A stretch of 29,985 bases of DNA from Flavobacteriaceae bacterium UBA5534 (GTDB lineage: Bacteria > Bacteroidota > Bacteroidia > Flavobacteriales > Flavobacteriaceae). Of the stretch, positions 15,181 to 23,051 are shown one piece after another (position 1 is the first letter of the stretch; each line of letters starts with the position of its first letter). The notes beneath the pieces were generated by a model that did not search any database, was not told the DNA's origin, and saw only the letters and a list, made by a program, of their open reading frames with translations. Made by a program: the position numbers and the translations under genes. The stretch is taken from contig DINS01000003.1 in the NCBI GenBank assembly GCA_002426015.1, forward strand, positions 32,338-62,322, written 5' to 3'.

Positions 15181-15221
15181 AAAGGCTCTTACCATAGAAG
15201 GTAAGGGCTTTTGGTGTTTTT
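15181..15221 (+). terminator. Strong intrinsic terminator after the small peptide gene
   Basis: A 13-bp stem pairs 15181-15193 (AAAGGCTCTTACC) with 15200-15212 (GGTAAGGGCTTTT), including two G-T pairs, around the six-base loop ATAGAA. A further T run follows after GGTG. Confidence 0.75.
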
Positions 15222-15317
15222 ATTTGTATCATTATAAGTAATTGTACTAATTAATAAATTATGGAATAGATTAAGAATAATTATTATAAATTTAAAGACT
15301 CATTAATCCGTTGTCTA

Positions 15318-17348
15318 GTGTTTCGATTATTTTATTCAGTTTTCATATTTACTTTTTCAGGATTGCATCTCTTTGCGCAGGAGATTACCAAATCTCCACA
15401 ATATGATAGTATTGTAAAGTATAGAAGTTTAGCAGAAGATTCTGAAACTAAACTTGAGTTACGCTATAAATATGCAAAAAAAGCTGTGGATATTTCAGAG
15501 AAAATGAAGGTCGATAGCGTTATTTTGAGAAGCAATCGCGTGTTATCGACAGTTTATCTTTTCCAAGGTAAATTAGATGATTTTTCCAAAATAAATTATA
15601 AAAACTTAAAACTTTCTAGGTCTCTTAAAGACACTTTATCCATAGGTATTGCTAATCATAATTTAGGATATTATCATTTTGACAAGAACCAAAACGATAG
15701 TGCTTATTATTATTACTCAACTGCTATTAAGTTTTATGATAAAGTTGAAGAAATTCCTCGCCAAGCTGGAGCACTTTCTAACTTATCATTAATTCAACTA
15801 AATGAAAAAGATTATTTTGGAAGTGAAGAATCTGCAATTAGAGCTCTTAAGTTTTTGGAAAGCTTGCCTACAACAGAAAGAAATTTAGATGATTCATGGA
15901 TTCTGTATAATAGGTTGGGTAACATTTCTTTAAATTTAGGATTATATGATAAATCTTTAGAGTATCATAAGAAAGCGATAGAAATATCTAATAAAATGAA
16001 TAATGGATTTTATAACAAAAATCTATCCATTCATAACCAGGCTTTTGTATTTAGAAAAAAGGGGAATTACACTAAAGCTTTAGATTTCTATACAAATTTA
16101 CTTAAACAAGAAAAGTTGTTTGAGATCGACCCAACATTTTACCCATTAATACTTGATAATATTGCCTTCACAAGATTTGAATCTGGTGAAAAGGATTATG
16201 ATAATATGGAAAAAATGTTCAAGGAAGCTTATAAAATTAGTGATAGCCTTGAAGACCCAATTACCAAATTGGCAGTTACAATAGATTTATCAAAATTTTA
16301 CAAAGCCCAAAACAAGATTGACCATGCTTTACAATATGCAAATGAGTCTTATCGATTGGCTAAAGAGACTTCATCTAACGATATTTTGTTGGAATCAATG
16401 GTTATCCTTTCCGAACTAAAACCAGGCGATGAAGGCAAAAAATACCTCAATGAGCACATACGACTAAGTGATAGCCTATTACAACACGAGCGTGGAATCC
16501 GCAATAAATTTGCTCGTGTGCAGTTTGAAACCGACCAAATTCAACAAGAAAACGAACGGATTGCCCAACAACGTTTCTGGTTATTAATAGTGTCTATAGT
16601 GCTAATAGTGGCCATATTTTTGTTATACATCATCATTACACAAAGAGCAAAAAACAAAGAATTAGAATTCAAGCAAGATCAACAAAAAGCTAACGAAGAG
16701 ATTTACAATTTGATGCTCTCACAACAGGATAAAGTTGATGAGGCAAGAGCTATGGAGAAAAAGCGAATTTCTGAAGAAATACACGATGGTATCCTTGGGA
16801 GATTGTTTGGAACACGATTGAGCCTCGATTCGTTTAACCTCAAAGAAGGACCAGAAGGAGCAAAAATAAGGCTGCAATACATCAATGACCTCAAAAATAT
16901 AGAACAAGACATTCGTCAAATATCCCACGATTTGAATACCGACTTTGTAGCAGGATCTGGATTTGTAGATATCATTAAGACACTCATCGAAACTCAAACA
17001 CAAGCATATCAACTTAAGTATGAGTTTGACTGTAGCGATGATATCATTTGGGAAAATGTGTCCAATAAAACAAAAATTCACATTTACAGAATCTTACAAG
17101 AGTCAATGCAAAACATTTATAAACATGCCGAAGCAACTCTTGTAAAAATTAGTTTTCAATTAAAAAATGATGTAATTTGCTTGACTATTGCTGATGATGG
17201 TAAAGGATTTGTTATCAACAAAAGCAAGAAAGGTATTGGACTAAAGAATATCAACTCTAGAGTAGATGAAGTCAACGGAACGATTGAGTTTGATTCTGAA
17301 ATCGATAAAGGCACAACGATAACCTTAAACATACCATATATTAACTGA
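15318..17348 (+). CDS. TPR-domain sensor histidine kinase (HisKA_3 type)
   Basis: This 676-residue sensor kinase has a signal peptide (MFRLFYSVFIFTFSGLHLFA) and about 380 residues of periplasmic TPR-like helices (for example YDKSLEYHKKAIEIS and YTKALDFYTNLLKQ). One membrane helix follows at about 420-440 (FWLLIVSIVLIVAIFLLYII). A cytoplasmic coiled coil then leads to a HisKA_3 domain with phospho-acceptor His489 in EKKRISEEIHDGILGRL. The HATPase domain has its N box at QESMQNIYKHA (Asn599), and the ATP-binding motifs DDGKGF (626-631) and GIGLKNI (639-645). The start is GTG at 15318: an in-frame stop lies at 15267 and no ATG occurs between, while GTG leaves an ideal signal peptide. The response regulator starts seven bases after the stop. 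Periplasmic TPRs suggest that it senses a peptide or protein. The signal is unknown. Confidence 0.92.
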   Translation: MFRLFYSVFIFTFSGLHLFAQEITKSPQYDSIVKYRSLAEDSETKLELRYKYAKKAVDISEKMKVDSVILRSNRVLSTVYLFQGKLDDFSKINYKNLKLSRSLKDTLSIGIANHNLGYYHFDKNQNDSAYYYYSTAIKFYDKVEEIPRQAGALSNLSLIQLNEKDYFGSEESAIRALKFLESLPTTERNLDDSWILYNRLGNISLNLGLYDKSLEYHKKAIEISNKMNNGFYNKNLSIHNQAFVFRKKGNYTKALDFYTNLLKQEKLFEIDPTFYPLILDNIAFTRFESGEKDYDNMEKMFKEAYKISDSLEDPITKLAVTIDLSKFYKAQNKIDHALQYANESYRLAKETSSNDILLESMVILSELKPGDEGKKYLNEHIRLSDSLLQHERGIRNKFARVQFETDQIQQENERIAQQRFWLLIVSIVLIVAIFLLYIIITQRAKNKELEFKQDQQKANEEIYNLMLSQQDKVDEARAMEKKRISEEIHDGILGRLFGTRLSLDSFNLKEGPEGAKIRLQYINDLKNIEQDIRQISHDLNTDFVAGSGFVDIIKTLIETQTQAYQLKYEFDCSDDIIWENVSNKTKIHIYRILQESMQNIYKHAEATLVKISFQLKNDVICLTIADDGKGFVINKSKKGIGLKNINSRVDEVNGTIEFDSEIDKGTTITLNIPYIN

Positions 17349-17355
17349 CAAAACT

Positions 17356-18027
17356 ATGAACCAAGTCATACGCATTTTAATGGTTGATGATCATCCTATC
17401 ATTATTGAAGGATATCAAAACACCTTGATGGCCACTAAAAGAGATGACCAAACCTTAATTATTGACACGGCAAACGATTGCGATACAGCCAATCTGTTGA
17501 TGCAAAAATCGGTAAAAGAAATACCTTACGATGTATTGTTTTTTGACATTAGGCTACCAGGATCCAAGGATGGAAAGATTGGGTCAGGAGAAGATTTAGG
17601 AATCATAGCTAAAGATATTTTACCAAATGCAAAAATCATTATCCTTACCATGTTCAATGAGTCGTATCGCATCCATAATATTATCAAAAATGTCGATCCC
17701 GATGGATTTTTGATAAAGAGCGATTTAACATCGAGTGAATTGGCTGAAGCATTTCAACATATTTTAGTCTCTCCGCCATATTATAGCAGTACGGTCAATT
17801 CGTTCTTGAATAAACTGGTCACTAATGACATTCATATCGATGAACACAACAGAAAGATATTGTATTTACTATCGCAAGGAATCAAAACCAGAAGCTTAAC
17901 AGAGCATATCGATCTCTCAATGAGCGCTATCGAAAAACGCAAAAAACAAATGAAATTGTTGTTTTCAATTGAAGATGGAAAAGATGAAACACTGATTTCT
18001 GAAGCTCGAAAAAAAGGGTTTTTATAA
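17356..18027 (+). CDS. Response regulator, receiver plus LuxR-type DNA-binding domain
   Basis: This 223-residue partner of the preceding kinase starts seven bases after the kinase stop. The receiver domain spans about residues 5-130. The acidic pair is Asp11-Asp12 (MVDDHP), the phospho-acceptor Asp64 (FFDIRLPG), the switch threonine Thr98 (ILTMF) and the conserved lysine Lys121 (LIKSD). The C-terminal helix-turn-helix of LuxR/NarL type (about 160-223: KILYLLSQGIKTRSLTEHI) is somewhat degenerate compared with the GerE consensus but in the right place. Phosphorylation should promote dimerisation and binding to inverted repeats. The paired TACGG-n5-CCGTA sites 69 bases downstream of this gene are candidate targets. 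Confidence 0.92.
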   Translation: MNQVIRILMVDDHPIIIEGYQNTLMATKRDDQTLIIDTANDCDTANLLMQKSVKEIPYDVLFFDIRLPGSKDGKIGSGEDLGIIAKDILPNAKIIILTMFNESYRIHNIIKNVDPDGFLIKSDLTSSELAEAFQHILVSPPYYSSTVNSFLNKLVTNDIHIDEHNRKILYLLSQGIKTRSLTEHIDLSMSAIEKRKKQMKLLFSIEDGKDETLISEARKKGFL

Positions 18028-18095
18028 AAAAACTGTTAAAATTTCATTTTTTATCACTTTTAAAAACACTCAAAACCATTGCCATTGCTCAATAG

Positions 18096-18132
18096 TACGG
18101 TTTTTCCGTAACAAGTTTACGGTTTTTCCACG
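18096..18132 (+). promoter_or_regulatory. Paired inverted-repeat operator, candidate response-regulator binding sites
   Basis: Site 1 is TACGG-TTTTT-CCGTA (18096-18110), perfect 5-bp arms around T5. Site 2 is TACGG-TTTTT-CCACG (18118-18132), sharing the first 12 bases. The sites are 22 bases apart centre to centre, two helical turns, so dimers would bind on the same face of the DNA. They sit about 30 and 52 bases upstream of an exact -7 box (18155-18162), which has no recognisable -33 element, as expected of an activator-dependent promoter. That the adjacent LuxR-type regulator binds here is inferred from proximity. Confidence 0.6.
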
Positions 18133-18154
18133 TCTAAAAGTTAGTTGCGATACA

Positions 18155-18162
18155 TATATTTG
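18155..18162 (+). promoter_or_regulatory. -7 box of a predicted regulated promoter
   Basis: TATATTTG matches TAnnTTTG exactly. Transcription would start near 18168. No TTG element lies 17-23 bases upstream. That interval is next to the paired inverted repeats. Confidence 0.55.
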
Positions 18163-18167
18163 ACTTG

Positions 18168-18270
18168 TCAACAAACAATATATTTAATCCCTCTAAGTTT
18201 ATTTTGTTGAATTAATAGCAAAAAGAATAGACCCAATAGTTTTCACACTTGATAACTATTGGGTTTTATT
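18168..18270 (+). ncRNA. Candidate small RNA of about 100 nt under two-component control
   Basis: The interval runs from the expected start after an exact -7 box to a strong terminator (18231-18270). It contains no ATG and no coding frame, so the product would be a non-coding RNA of about 100 bases, with a 60-base mostly single-stranded A/U-rich 5' part and the terminator hairpin at its 3' end, the layout of many trans-acting small RNAs. The start and boundaries are predicted, not measured. Confidence 0.42.
18231..18270 (+). terminator. Strong intrinsic terminator of the candidate small RNA
   Basis: ACCCAATAGTT (18231-18241) pairs perfectly with AACTATTGGGT (18254-18264), 11 bp around a 12-base loop, followed by TTTATTTTA. 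It lies 204 bases after the response-regulator stop, so it serves either the small RNA or a long 3' UTR. Confidence 0.75.
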
Positions 18271-18302
18271 TTACGCACAACTTCCAATTAAAAATTTTTT
18301 TG

Positions 18303-18370
18303 AACTAAAAAATTAGTTTAAACTAAAATTTTAGTTATATTTGTTATAAAGTACAACTAAATGTTTAGTT
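18303..18370 (+). promoter_or_regulatory. Three palindromic operators around the BlaI-type gene's promoter
   Basis: Three 16-bp palindromes share arms AACTAA/TTAGTT: AACTAAAAAATTAGTT (18303-18318), AACTAAAATTTTAGTT (18321-18336, perfect), and AACTAAATGTTTAGTT (18355-18370, perfect 7-bp arms). Operators 2 and 3 flank the exact -7 box TATATTTG at 18336-18343, so a bound repressor would block RNA polymerase. BlaI/MecI proteins repress their own operons through such dyads. The motif differs from the TACAnnTGTA operators of staphylococcal BlaI/MecI, so assigning it to this regulator rests on position and symmetry. Confidence 0.7.
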
Positions 18371-18465
18371 TAAAATGATGCATTCATATCTAAAAATAGT
18401 GTCAAAAAGGAAAGTGATAGTATAAATGTTGCATCTGACCAATTAAAAGTAATAATCATAAACTG

Positions 18466-18828
18466 ATGAAACAACTTACCAAAGCAGAAGAAGAAATTAT
18501 GCAAGTACTTTGGCAATTACAACGTGCCAATGTCAAAGCAATTATTGACGAATTGCCAGAGCCAAAGCCAGCTTACAACACGGTTTCGACCATTGTGCGT
18601 ATCTTGGAAAGTAAAGGTATAGTCGATTATGAAAAAGAAGGTAAAGGGCACGTCTATTTTCCTTTGTTACTAAAGCACGAGTACAGCAATCAAAGCATCA
18701 ACTCGTTGGTTGACAATTATTTTCAAGGGTCGTTTAAGAGTATGGTCTCGTTTTTTGTAAAGAAAAATGATATCAATCTTAAAGAACTCGAATCGGTTTT
18801 AAAAGACATCAATAAAAAAGACCAGTAA
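18466..18828 (+). CDS. BlaI/MecI-family transcriptional repressor
   Basis: This 120-residue winged-helix repressor has its DNA-binding domain in about residues 1-75 (LTKAEEEIMQVLWQL, then PKPAYNTVSTIVRILESKGI, the recognition helix and wing) and a C-terminal helical dimerisation region (SINSLVDNYFQGSF and beyond). In the Bla/Mec paradigm a membrane M56 peptidase senses a signal and causes cleavage of the repressor. Such a peptidase is encoded one base downstream. There is no beta-lactamase or PBP2a gene nearby, so antibiotic resistance is not implied. The ATG start lies about 95 bases after the third palindromic operator, and autorepression is likely. Confidence 0.93.
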   Translation: MKQLTKAEEEIMQVLWQLQRANVKAIIDELPEPKPAYNTVSTIVRILESKGIVDYEKEGKGHVYFPLLLKHEYSNQSINSLVDNYFQGSFKSMVSFFVKKNDINLKELESVLKDINKKDQ

Positions 18829-18829
18829 T

Positions 18830-21334
18830 ATGCTAACATATATCCTACAAACCATCGCATTTCAATTGGTATTCTTGCTCATCTATGATGTGTTTTTAAA
18901 GCGAGAAACGTTTTTTAACTGGAACAGGGTTTATCTTTTAGTGACCGCTATTAGTTCGGTCATTCTACCATTTATTAAAATAGAGCGGTTTAAAGAAGCC
19001 GTCCCTCAACAATTTATTATGAGATTGCCAGAAGTTGTTATTGGAGAGGTTTCGGCACCAGCACCAACAACACTTCAAATGCATGCAGTACAAACCGTCG
19101 AACCAATTTTTGTATGGCATTGGAGCATGCTCATTTATGTTGGTATGGCAATAGCGACACTTTTGCTCATCTATAAAGCCATCAAAATAAGTATGGTTAT
19201 CTATAAGAACCCAAAACGTTGGAAAGGCGATTTGCTACTTGTTAATTTATTGAAGAGCAATGCAGCATTTTCTATTTTCCATTATATATGTATTGGCGAA
19301 CAGATTCGAGACGAAGATAAAAAAACCATTTTTAAACACGAAGTTGTACATGTGCAACAAAAACACACACTCGATTTGTTGTTGTTTGAGTTGCTTCGTA
19401 TCGTGTTCTGGTTCAATCCGTTAGTGTATATGTATCAAAACCGTATGTCTGCCTTGCACGAATACATTGCAGACGCGCAAGCTGTGAAAAACGATAACAA
19501 AACCCAATATTATGAAAACTTGTTGTCACAAGTATTTGACGTGAAGCAGTTTTCGTTCATCAATCCATTTTTCAAACAATCATTAATCAAAAAACGAATC
19601 GTTATGTTAAGCAAATCAAAATCAAACCGAATTCATTTATTAAAGTATGCACTTTTGTTCCCAATGGTGTTTGGGATGCTGTTATATACCTCGTCGTACG
19701 CGCAAGAAACAAACGTATCTGTAGAAAACGTGTCAAATGATGAGTCAGCTAATCAAGAACAAACACTACAAGAACTCATTGATAAATATTACAAAGAGAT
19801 TGAAGAACTTGAAAAAAGCAAAGTGAGTTCTTCTGAAATATTTCAAAAATCAAGGCCAAATAAGGATAACTATATTTGGAGTAAAGCCGAATTGGCTAAA
19901 TTAAAGGCCTATGTAAAATATCTGGAAAACAGGATAATAAAAGATAAATCAGAAGAGAGAACTTTGACCATTGAAGATCAAGAACGATTTAAAAAAATGG
20001 TTAATACACATCAAACCTATGAAGACTATCTTAAGTACATGAAAACAGGTGAAGCCAAAAGAGGATGGGAAAACCAAGCTCGCGATGGTGTTGTACGGTT
20101 GGTAGTCGATGATTTTAAAAACTTAACTACTGATGAAAAGAAACTCCAAAAAGAAAAAATAGATTTAATTCTTAATGACGCTTACTATCATACTTTGGTC
20201 ACTACTAGTGTGAACGGAGGAGGAAGTATAATGACGTTTGATAAACCTACAAGTGTCGAAGAAGCAAAAATGGTTGACACTTATGACATCGAAGTTCCTT
20301 TTGGTGTCATAGAAGAAGTTCCAACCTTTGAAGAATGTCAAACGCTTTTAACCAATGAAGAGAAAAAGAAATGCACCTCTGATATTATTTCAAGATATAT
20401 CAATGGAAATTTCAATACCAAACTTGCCAAGGATTTAGGTTTATCAGGCAAACAACGTATCAATGTCATTTTTAAAATTGATAAACAAGGAAATGTGAGC
20501 AATGTGATGGCTCGTGCACCACATCCAGAGTTAGAAAAAGAAGCAAAACGCGTGGTGGCATCGTTACCAAAAATGATTCCTGGAAAACAAAAAGGCAAAC
20601 CGGTTACTGTGCCATACAGTTTACCGATTTTGTTTGTGGTCAATGGTGATAGTCCATTAATTGAAAAAGTGAATGCTGTAAAAGAACAGATAGAAAAACA
20701 AGGCAATGCAACTGATGAAGAAAACGAAGGTTTAAACGTATTGTACAAGATCGTATCCTCCGAAAAATTTGATTCAGAATTGGTCAGTACAACTCAAAAA
20801 TTCATTGATAAAAAAGGTAAAAGCACATTATCTCAAAAAATAGCCGATGTGATGGACCAGATTCAAACACAAGGCACTATTTCTGATGCCGAGGAAAAAG
20901 CGTTGAAACTATTATTAATCTATACGATAGAAGGAGCCTTTACCAACCCATATTTTAAAGACGTGTTGGGACTAGTCGAAATACCATTTGCTATTACTGA
21001 TGAAGTGCCAACGTTTGAAGAATGTAAACAATTGCCAACTAACAAAGAACGAAAGGATTGTACGTCGCAAACAATTGCCAATCATGTCAATAAAAAGTTT
21101 AATACTAAAGTTGCTAAAGAGCATAATTTAAAAGGGAAACAACGTATAACAGTGGTTTTTGTCATTGCGGCTGACGGAAGTATTAAAGATGCTAAAGCTC
21201 GTGCGTCACATCCAGTACTTGAAGCCGAAGCGATACGAGTTATAAACGCTTTGCCAAAAATGATTCCTGGGAAGTTTCAAGGTGTTATTGTAAATGTACC
21301 ATATAGTTTGCCAATTATATTTCAAATTCAATGA
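18830..21334 (+). CDS. M56 (BlaR1-like) membrane peptidase with two C-terminal TonB-C-like domains
   Basis: This 834-residue protein joins a sensor peptidase to duplicated TonB-C-like modules. The N-terminal part has membrane segments near 2-24, 33-50, 98-118 and 270-286. The M56 zinc site is HEVVH (170-174) with HEYIAD (210-215) supplying a likely third ligand. A helical linker (about 300-480) follows. The first TonB-C-like module is at about 495-602 (VPTFEECQTLLTNEEKKKC, VMARAPHPELEKEAKRV, LPKMIPGKQKGKPVTVPYSL) and the second at about 724-834 with the same landmarks (VPTFEECKQLPTNKERKDC, ALPKMIPGKFQG). Staphylococcal BlaR1 has a penicillin-binding sensor domain in this position, so here the signal probably concerns the outer membrane or TonB-linked transport. 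The start is one base after the BlaI gene's stop, and the stop overlaps the next gene as ATGA. Confidence 0.9.
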   Translation: MLTYILQTIAFQLVFLLIYDVFLKRETFFNWNRVYLLVTAISSVILPFIKIERFKEAVPQQFIMRLPEVVIGEVSAPAPTTLQMHAVQTVEPIFVWHWSMLIYVGMAIATLLLIYKAIKISMVIYKNPKRWKGDLLLVNLLKSNAAFSIFHYICIGEQIRDEDKKTIFKHEVVHVQQKHTLDLLLFELLRIVFWFNPLVYMYQNRMSALHEYIADAQAVKNDNKTQYYENLLSQVFDVKQFSFINPFFKQSLIKKRIVMLSKSKSNRIHLLKYALLFPMVFGMLLYTSSYAQETNVSVENVSNDESANQEQTLQELIDKYYKEIEELEKSKVSSSEIFQKSRPNKDNYIWSKAELAKLKAYVKYLENRIIKDKSEERTLTIEDQERFKKMVNTHQTYEDYLKYMKTGEAKRGWENQARDGVVRLVVDDFKNLTTDEKKLQKEKIDLILNDAYYHTLVTTSVNGGGSIMTFDKPTSVEEAKMVDTYDIEVPFGVIEEVPTFEECQTLLTNEEKKKCTSDIISRYINGNFNTKLAKDLGLSGKQRINVIFKIDKQGNVSNVMARAPHPELEKEAKRVVASLPKMIPGKQKGKPVTVPYSLPILFVVNGDSPLIEKVNAVKEQIEKQGNATDEENEGLNVLYKIVSSEKFDSELVSTTQKFIDKKGKSTLSQKIADVMDQIQTQGTISDAEEKALKLLLIYTIEGAFTNPYFKDVLGLVEIPFAITDEVPTFEECKQLPTNKERKDCTSQTIANHVNKKFNTKVAKEHNLKGKQRITVVFVIAADGSIKDAKARASHPVLEAEAIRVINALPKMIPGKFQGVIVNVPYSLPIIFQIQ

Positions 21335-22464
21335 GAAAAACTCTTATAGTTATTCTCATATTAACCATATTCAAAACCGAAGCGCAATCTTCGGTTTTGG
21401 CAATTGCAGATAGCTTGTATGCTTATGGCAATTATTCCAAAGCCATTAACATCTATAAAACTCACAGCCAACCTTCTGAAGTGTATGACAAGATTGCAAA
21501 AGCCTATTTGGCCATAGGCAATGACGACGAAGCCTTACGCAATTATGAACTTGGACTTAAAGCCAATCTAGATAATACTTTGCTAAAGTATGACTATGCC
21601 AAGCTTTTATATCGACACAAAAAGCTCAACGATGCTGCTGTTTTGTTCAACGAATTGGTGTATCTCGATTATAAAAACCCAAATTATCATTATGAACTAG
21701 GTGTGGTTTTAGAGCAACAGCAAGATACAACTGCAATGAATGAATTCCGCACAGCATTTGAACTGGACAGCACACATCAAAAAGCCATTTATAAGATAGC
21801 CGAGCAGTTCTTGGTTGTTCGAAAGCATAAGCAGTCATTGCATTATATTGATATTGGATTGCAATCGTATGCCAATAATGCTGAATTGATAAAGCTCAAA
21901 GCGCTCAATTATTATTGGGATGAGAAGTATAATGAGTCAGCAAAATGGTTCGAAACATTGATTGCACTTGGGCAATCATCACAATTTATCCACGAGAAAT
22001 TGAGTTTTTGCTACGCTGAAGATTCCGAATATCAAAAAGCCATCGAACAAGGCGAATTAGCACTTCAATACGACCCAAAAAATCAAACCAATCTGTATAT
22101 ACAAGGGCAGCTGTATGAGCGAATCAACGATTATGTCAATGCCGAAAAGTATATAGCAAAGGCTTTAGAATTGATGGATATGCCACTTGATGACGAATAT
22201 ACCTTTTTGGCAAAATTGCTCAACCATCAAAAAAAGTATAAAGCATCGATAGTAGCGCTTCAAACTGCCATTGCTGAAAATCCCGAGAATGAGCGAACAC
22301 AGTATATGTTGGCCCTTACCAAAGACCAATATTATGCAGATTTTGATTCTAAAATAAAGGCTTATGAAGTGTTCAAGGAGAAATTTCCAAACAGCCCATT
22401 TGCATTTTTTGTTGATAAACGGTTGAAAGAACTCAAAGAAGAAAAATTCTTGAAAGGGGAATAA
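21331..22464 (+). CDS. Exported tetratricopeptide-repeat protein
   Basis: This 377-residue protein has a signal peptide (LIVILILTIFKTEAQS, cleavage near residue 20) and TPR helices across its whole length, such as YGNYSKAINIYKTH, GNDDEALRNYELGLKA, YQKAIEQGELALQYDPKN and YVNAEKYIAKALELM. Six to eight repeats seem likely. It should sit in the periplasm and act as a protein-binding scaffold. No catalytic motif is seen. The start overlaps the stop of the M56/TonB gene by four bases (ATGA), so it belongs to the BlaI operon and probably works with the membrane peptidase. The next gene follows after 41 bases. A specific partner or function cannot be assigned. Confidence 0.85.
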   Translation: MRKTLIVILILTIFKTEAQSSVLAIADSLYAYGNYSKAINIYKTHSQPSEVYDKIAKAYLAIGNDDEALRNYELGLKANLDNTLLKYDYAKLLYRHKKLNDAAVLFNELVYLDYKNPNYHYELGVVLEQQQDTTAMNEFRTAFELDSTHQKAIYKIAEQFLVVRKHKQSLHYIDIGLQSYANNAELIKLKALNYYWDEKYNESAKWFETLIALGQSSQFIHEKLSFCYAEDSEYQKAIEQGELALQYDPKNQTNLYIQGQLYERINDYVNAEKYIAKALELMDMPLDDEYTFLAKLLNHQKKYKASIVALQTAIAENPENERTQYMLALTKDQYYADFDSKIKAYEVFKEKFPNSPFAFFVDKRLKELKEEKFLKGE

Positions 22465-22505
22465 AATCTAAAAAAATTGTACTTTTCCGTTTCATTAGTA
22501 TAACA

Positions 22506-22973
22506 ATGAATCGATTACTTCTGGTTTTAATTTTATTGACTTTTGTGTCCTGCGATTACTTTGATAAGAAGAAAATCGACACACAAACGATTGTTGATAA
22601 TGAAATGCAATCCATCAACTGGAATGATGTCGATGAGTACCCTACGTTTTCACTTTGTGATACAAGACCCAACAAAAAAGAATGTTTTCAGAATGTGCTA
22701 CGCGATCGATTGAATACGAGTTTGTCCTATCAAAATATTGTGGTCACAGAAGATGTCAATGATACCATTTTATTGAGAATTCACATCACAAATAGAGGTG
22801 TTTTCTCTATAAAATCGATTGAATGTGATGAACTGACCAAATCTCAAATTCCGCAATTGGATAGTATTTTGCGTCATAGTTTTGATTCCTTACCAAAAAT
22901 CTATCCAGCCATCAAACGTAGTCAGCAAGTGGCAACAGAATTCAGTTTGCCTGTTATTGTAAATATTAATTAA
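22506..22973 (+). CDS. Small lipoprotein resembling a single TonB-C-like module
   Basis: This 155-residue lipoprotein has signal peptide MNRLLLVLILLTFVSC with lipidated Cys16. The basic sequence after the Cys (DYFDKKK) lacks the acidic surface-export pattern, so it may face the periplasm. The rest follows the landmarks of the two TonB-C-like modules in the M56 protein encoded in the same operon: DEYPTFSLC, NKKECFQNVLRDRLN, a central ITNRGVFSIKSIEC strand pair, HSFDSLPKIYPAIKRS, and a terminal FSLPVIVNIN that mirrors YSLPIIFQIQ. It lacks a membrane helix and a proline-rich linker, so it cannot be a TonB energiser. It could compete with, or be recognised by, those modules. The homology is judged by eye and is moderately sure. 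Confidence 0.75.
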   Translation: MNRLLLVLILLTFVSCDYFDKKKIDTQTIVDNEMQSINWNDVDEYPTFSLCDTRPNKKECFQNVLRDRLNTSLSYQNIVVTEDVNDTILLRIHITNRGVFSIKSIECDELTKSQIPQLDSILRHSFDSLPKIYPAIKRSQQVATEFSLPVIVNIN

Positions 22974-23051
22974 GCCTTTTTTATTTCTTTTTCAGAGTAT
23001 AATTTTAGATATTATTTAGAAAAACATTTGTGAATTCGTGGCTAAAAAAAC

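Noticed and set aside
18466..22464. Beta-lactam resistance operon (BlaI/BlaR1)
   Set aside because: No beta-lactamase or PBP2a-like gene is present, and the M56 protein carries TonB-C-like modules instead of a penicillin-binding sensor domain.
23026..23048. ATTTGTGAATTCGTGGC as a dispersed repeat in the convergent gap
   Set aside because: It resembles short repeats I have seen in other genomes, but it occurs once here with no symmetry beyond GAATTC. There is not enough to call it.
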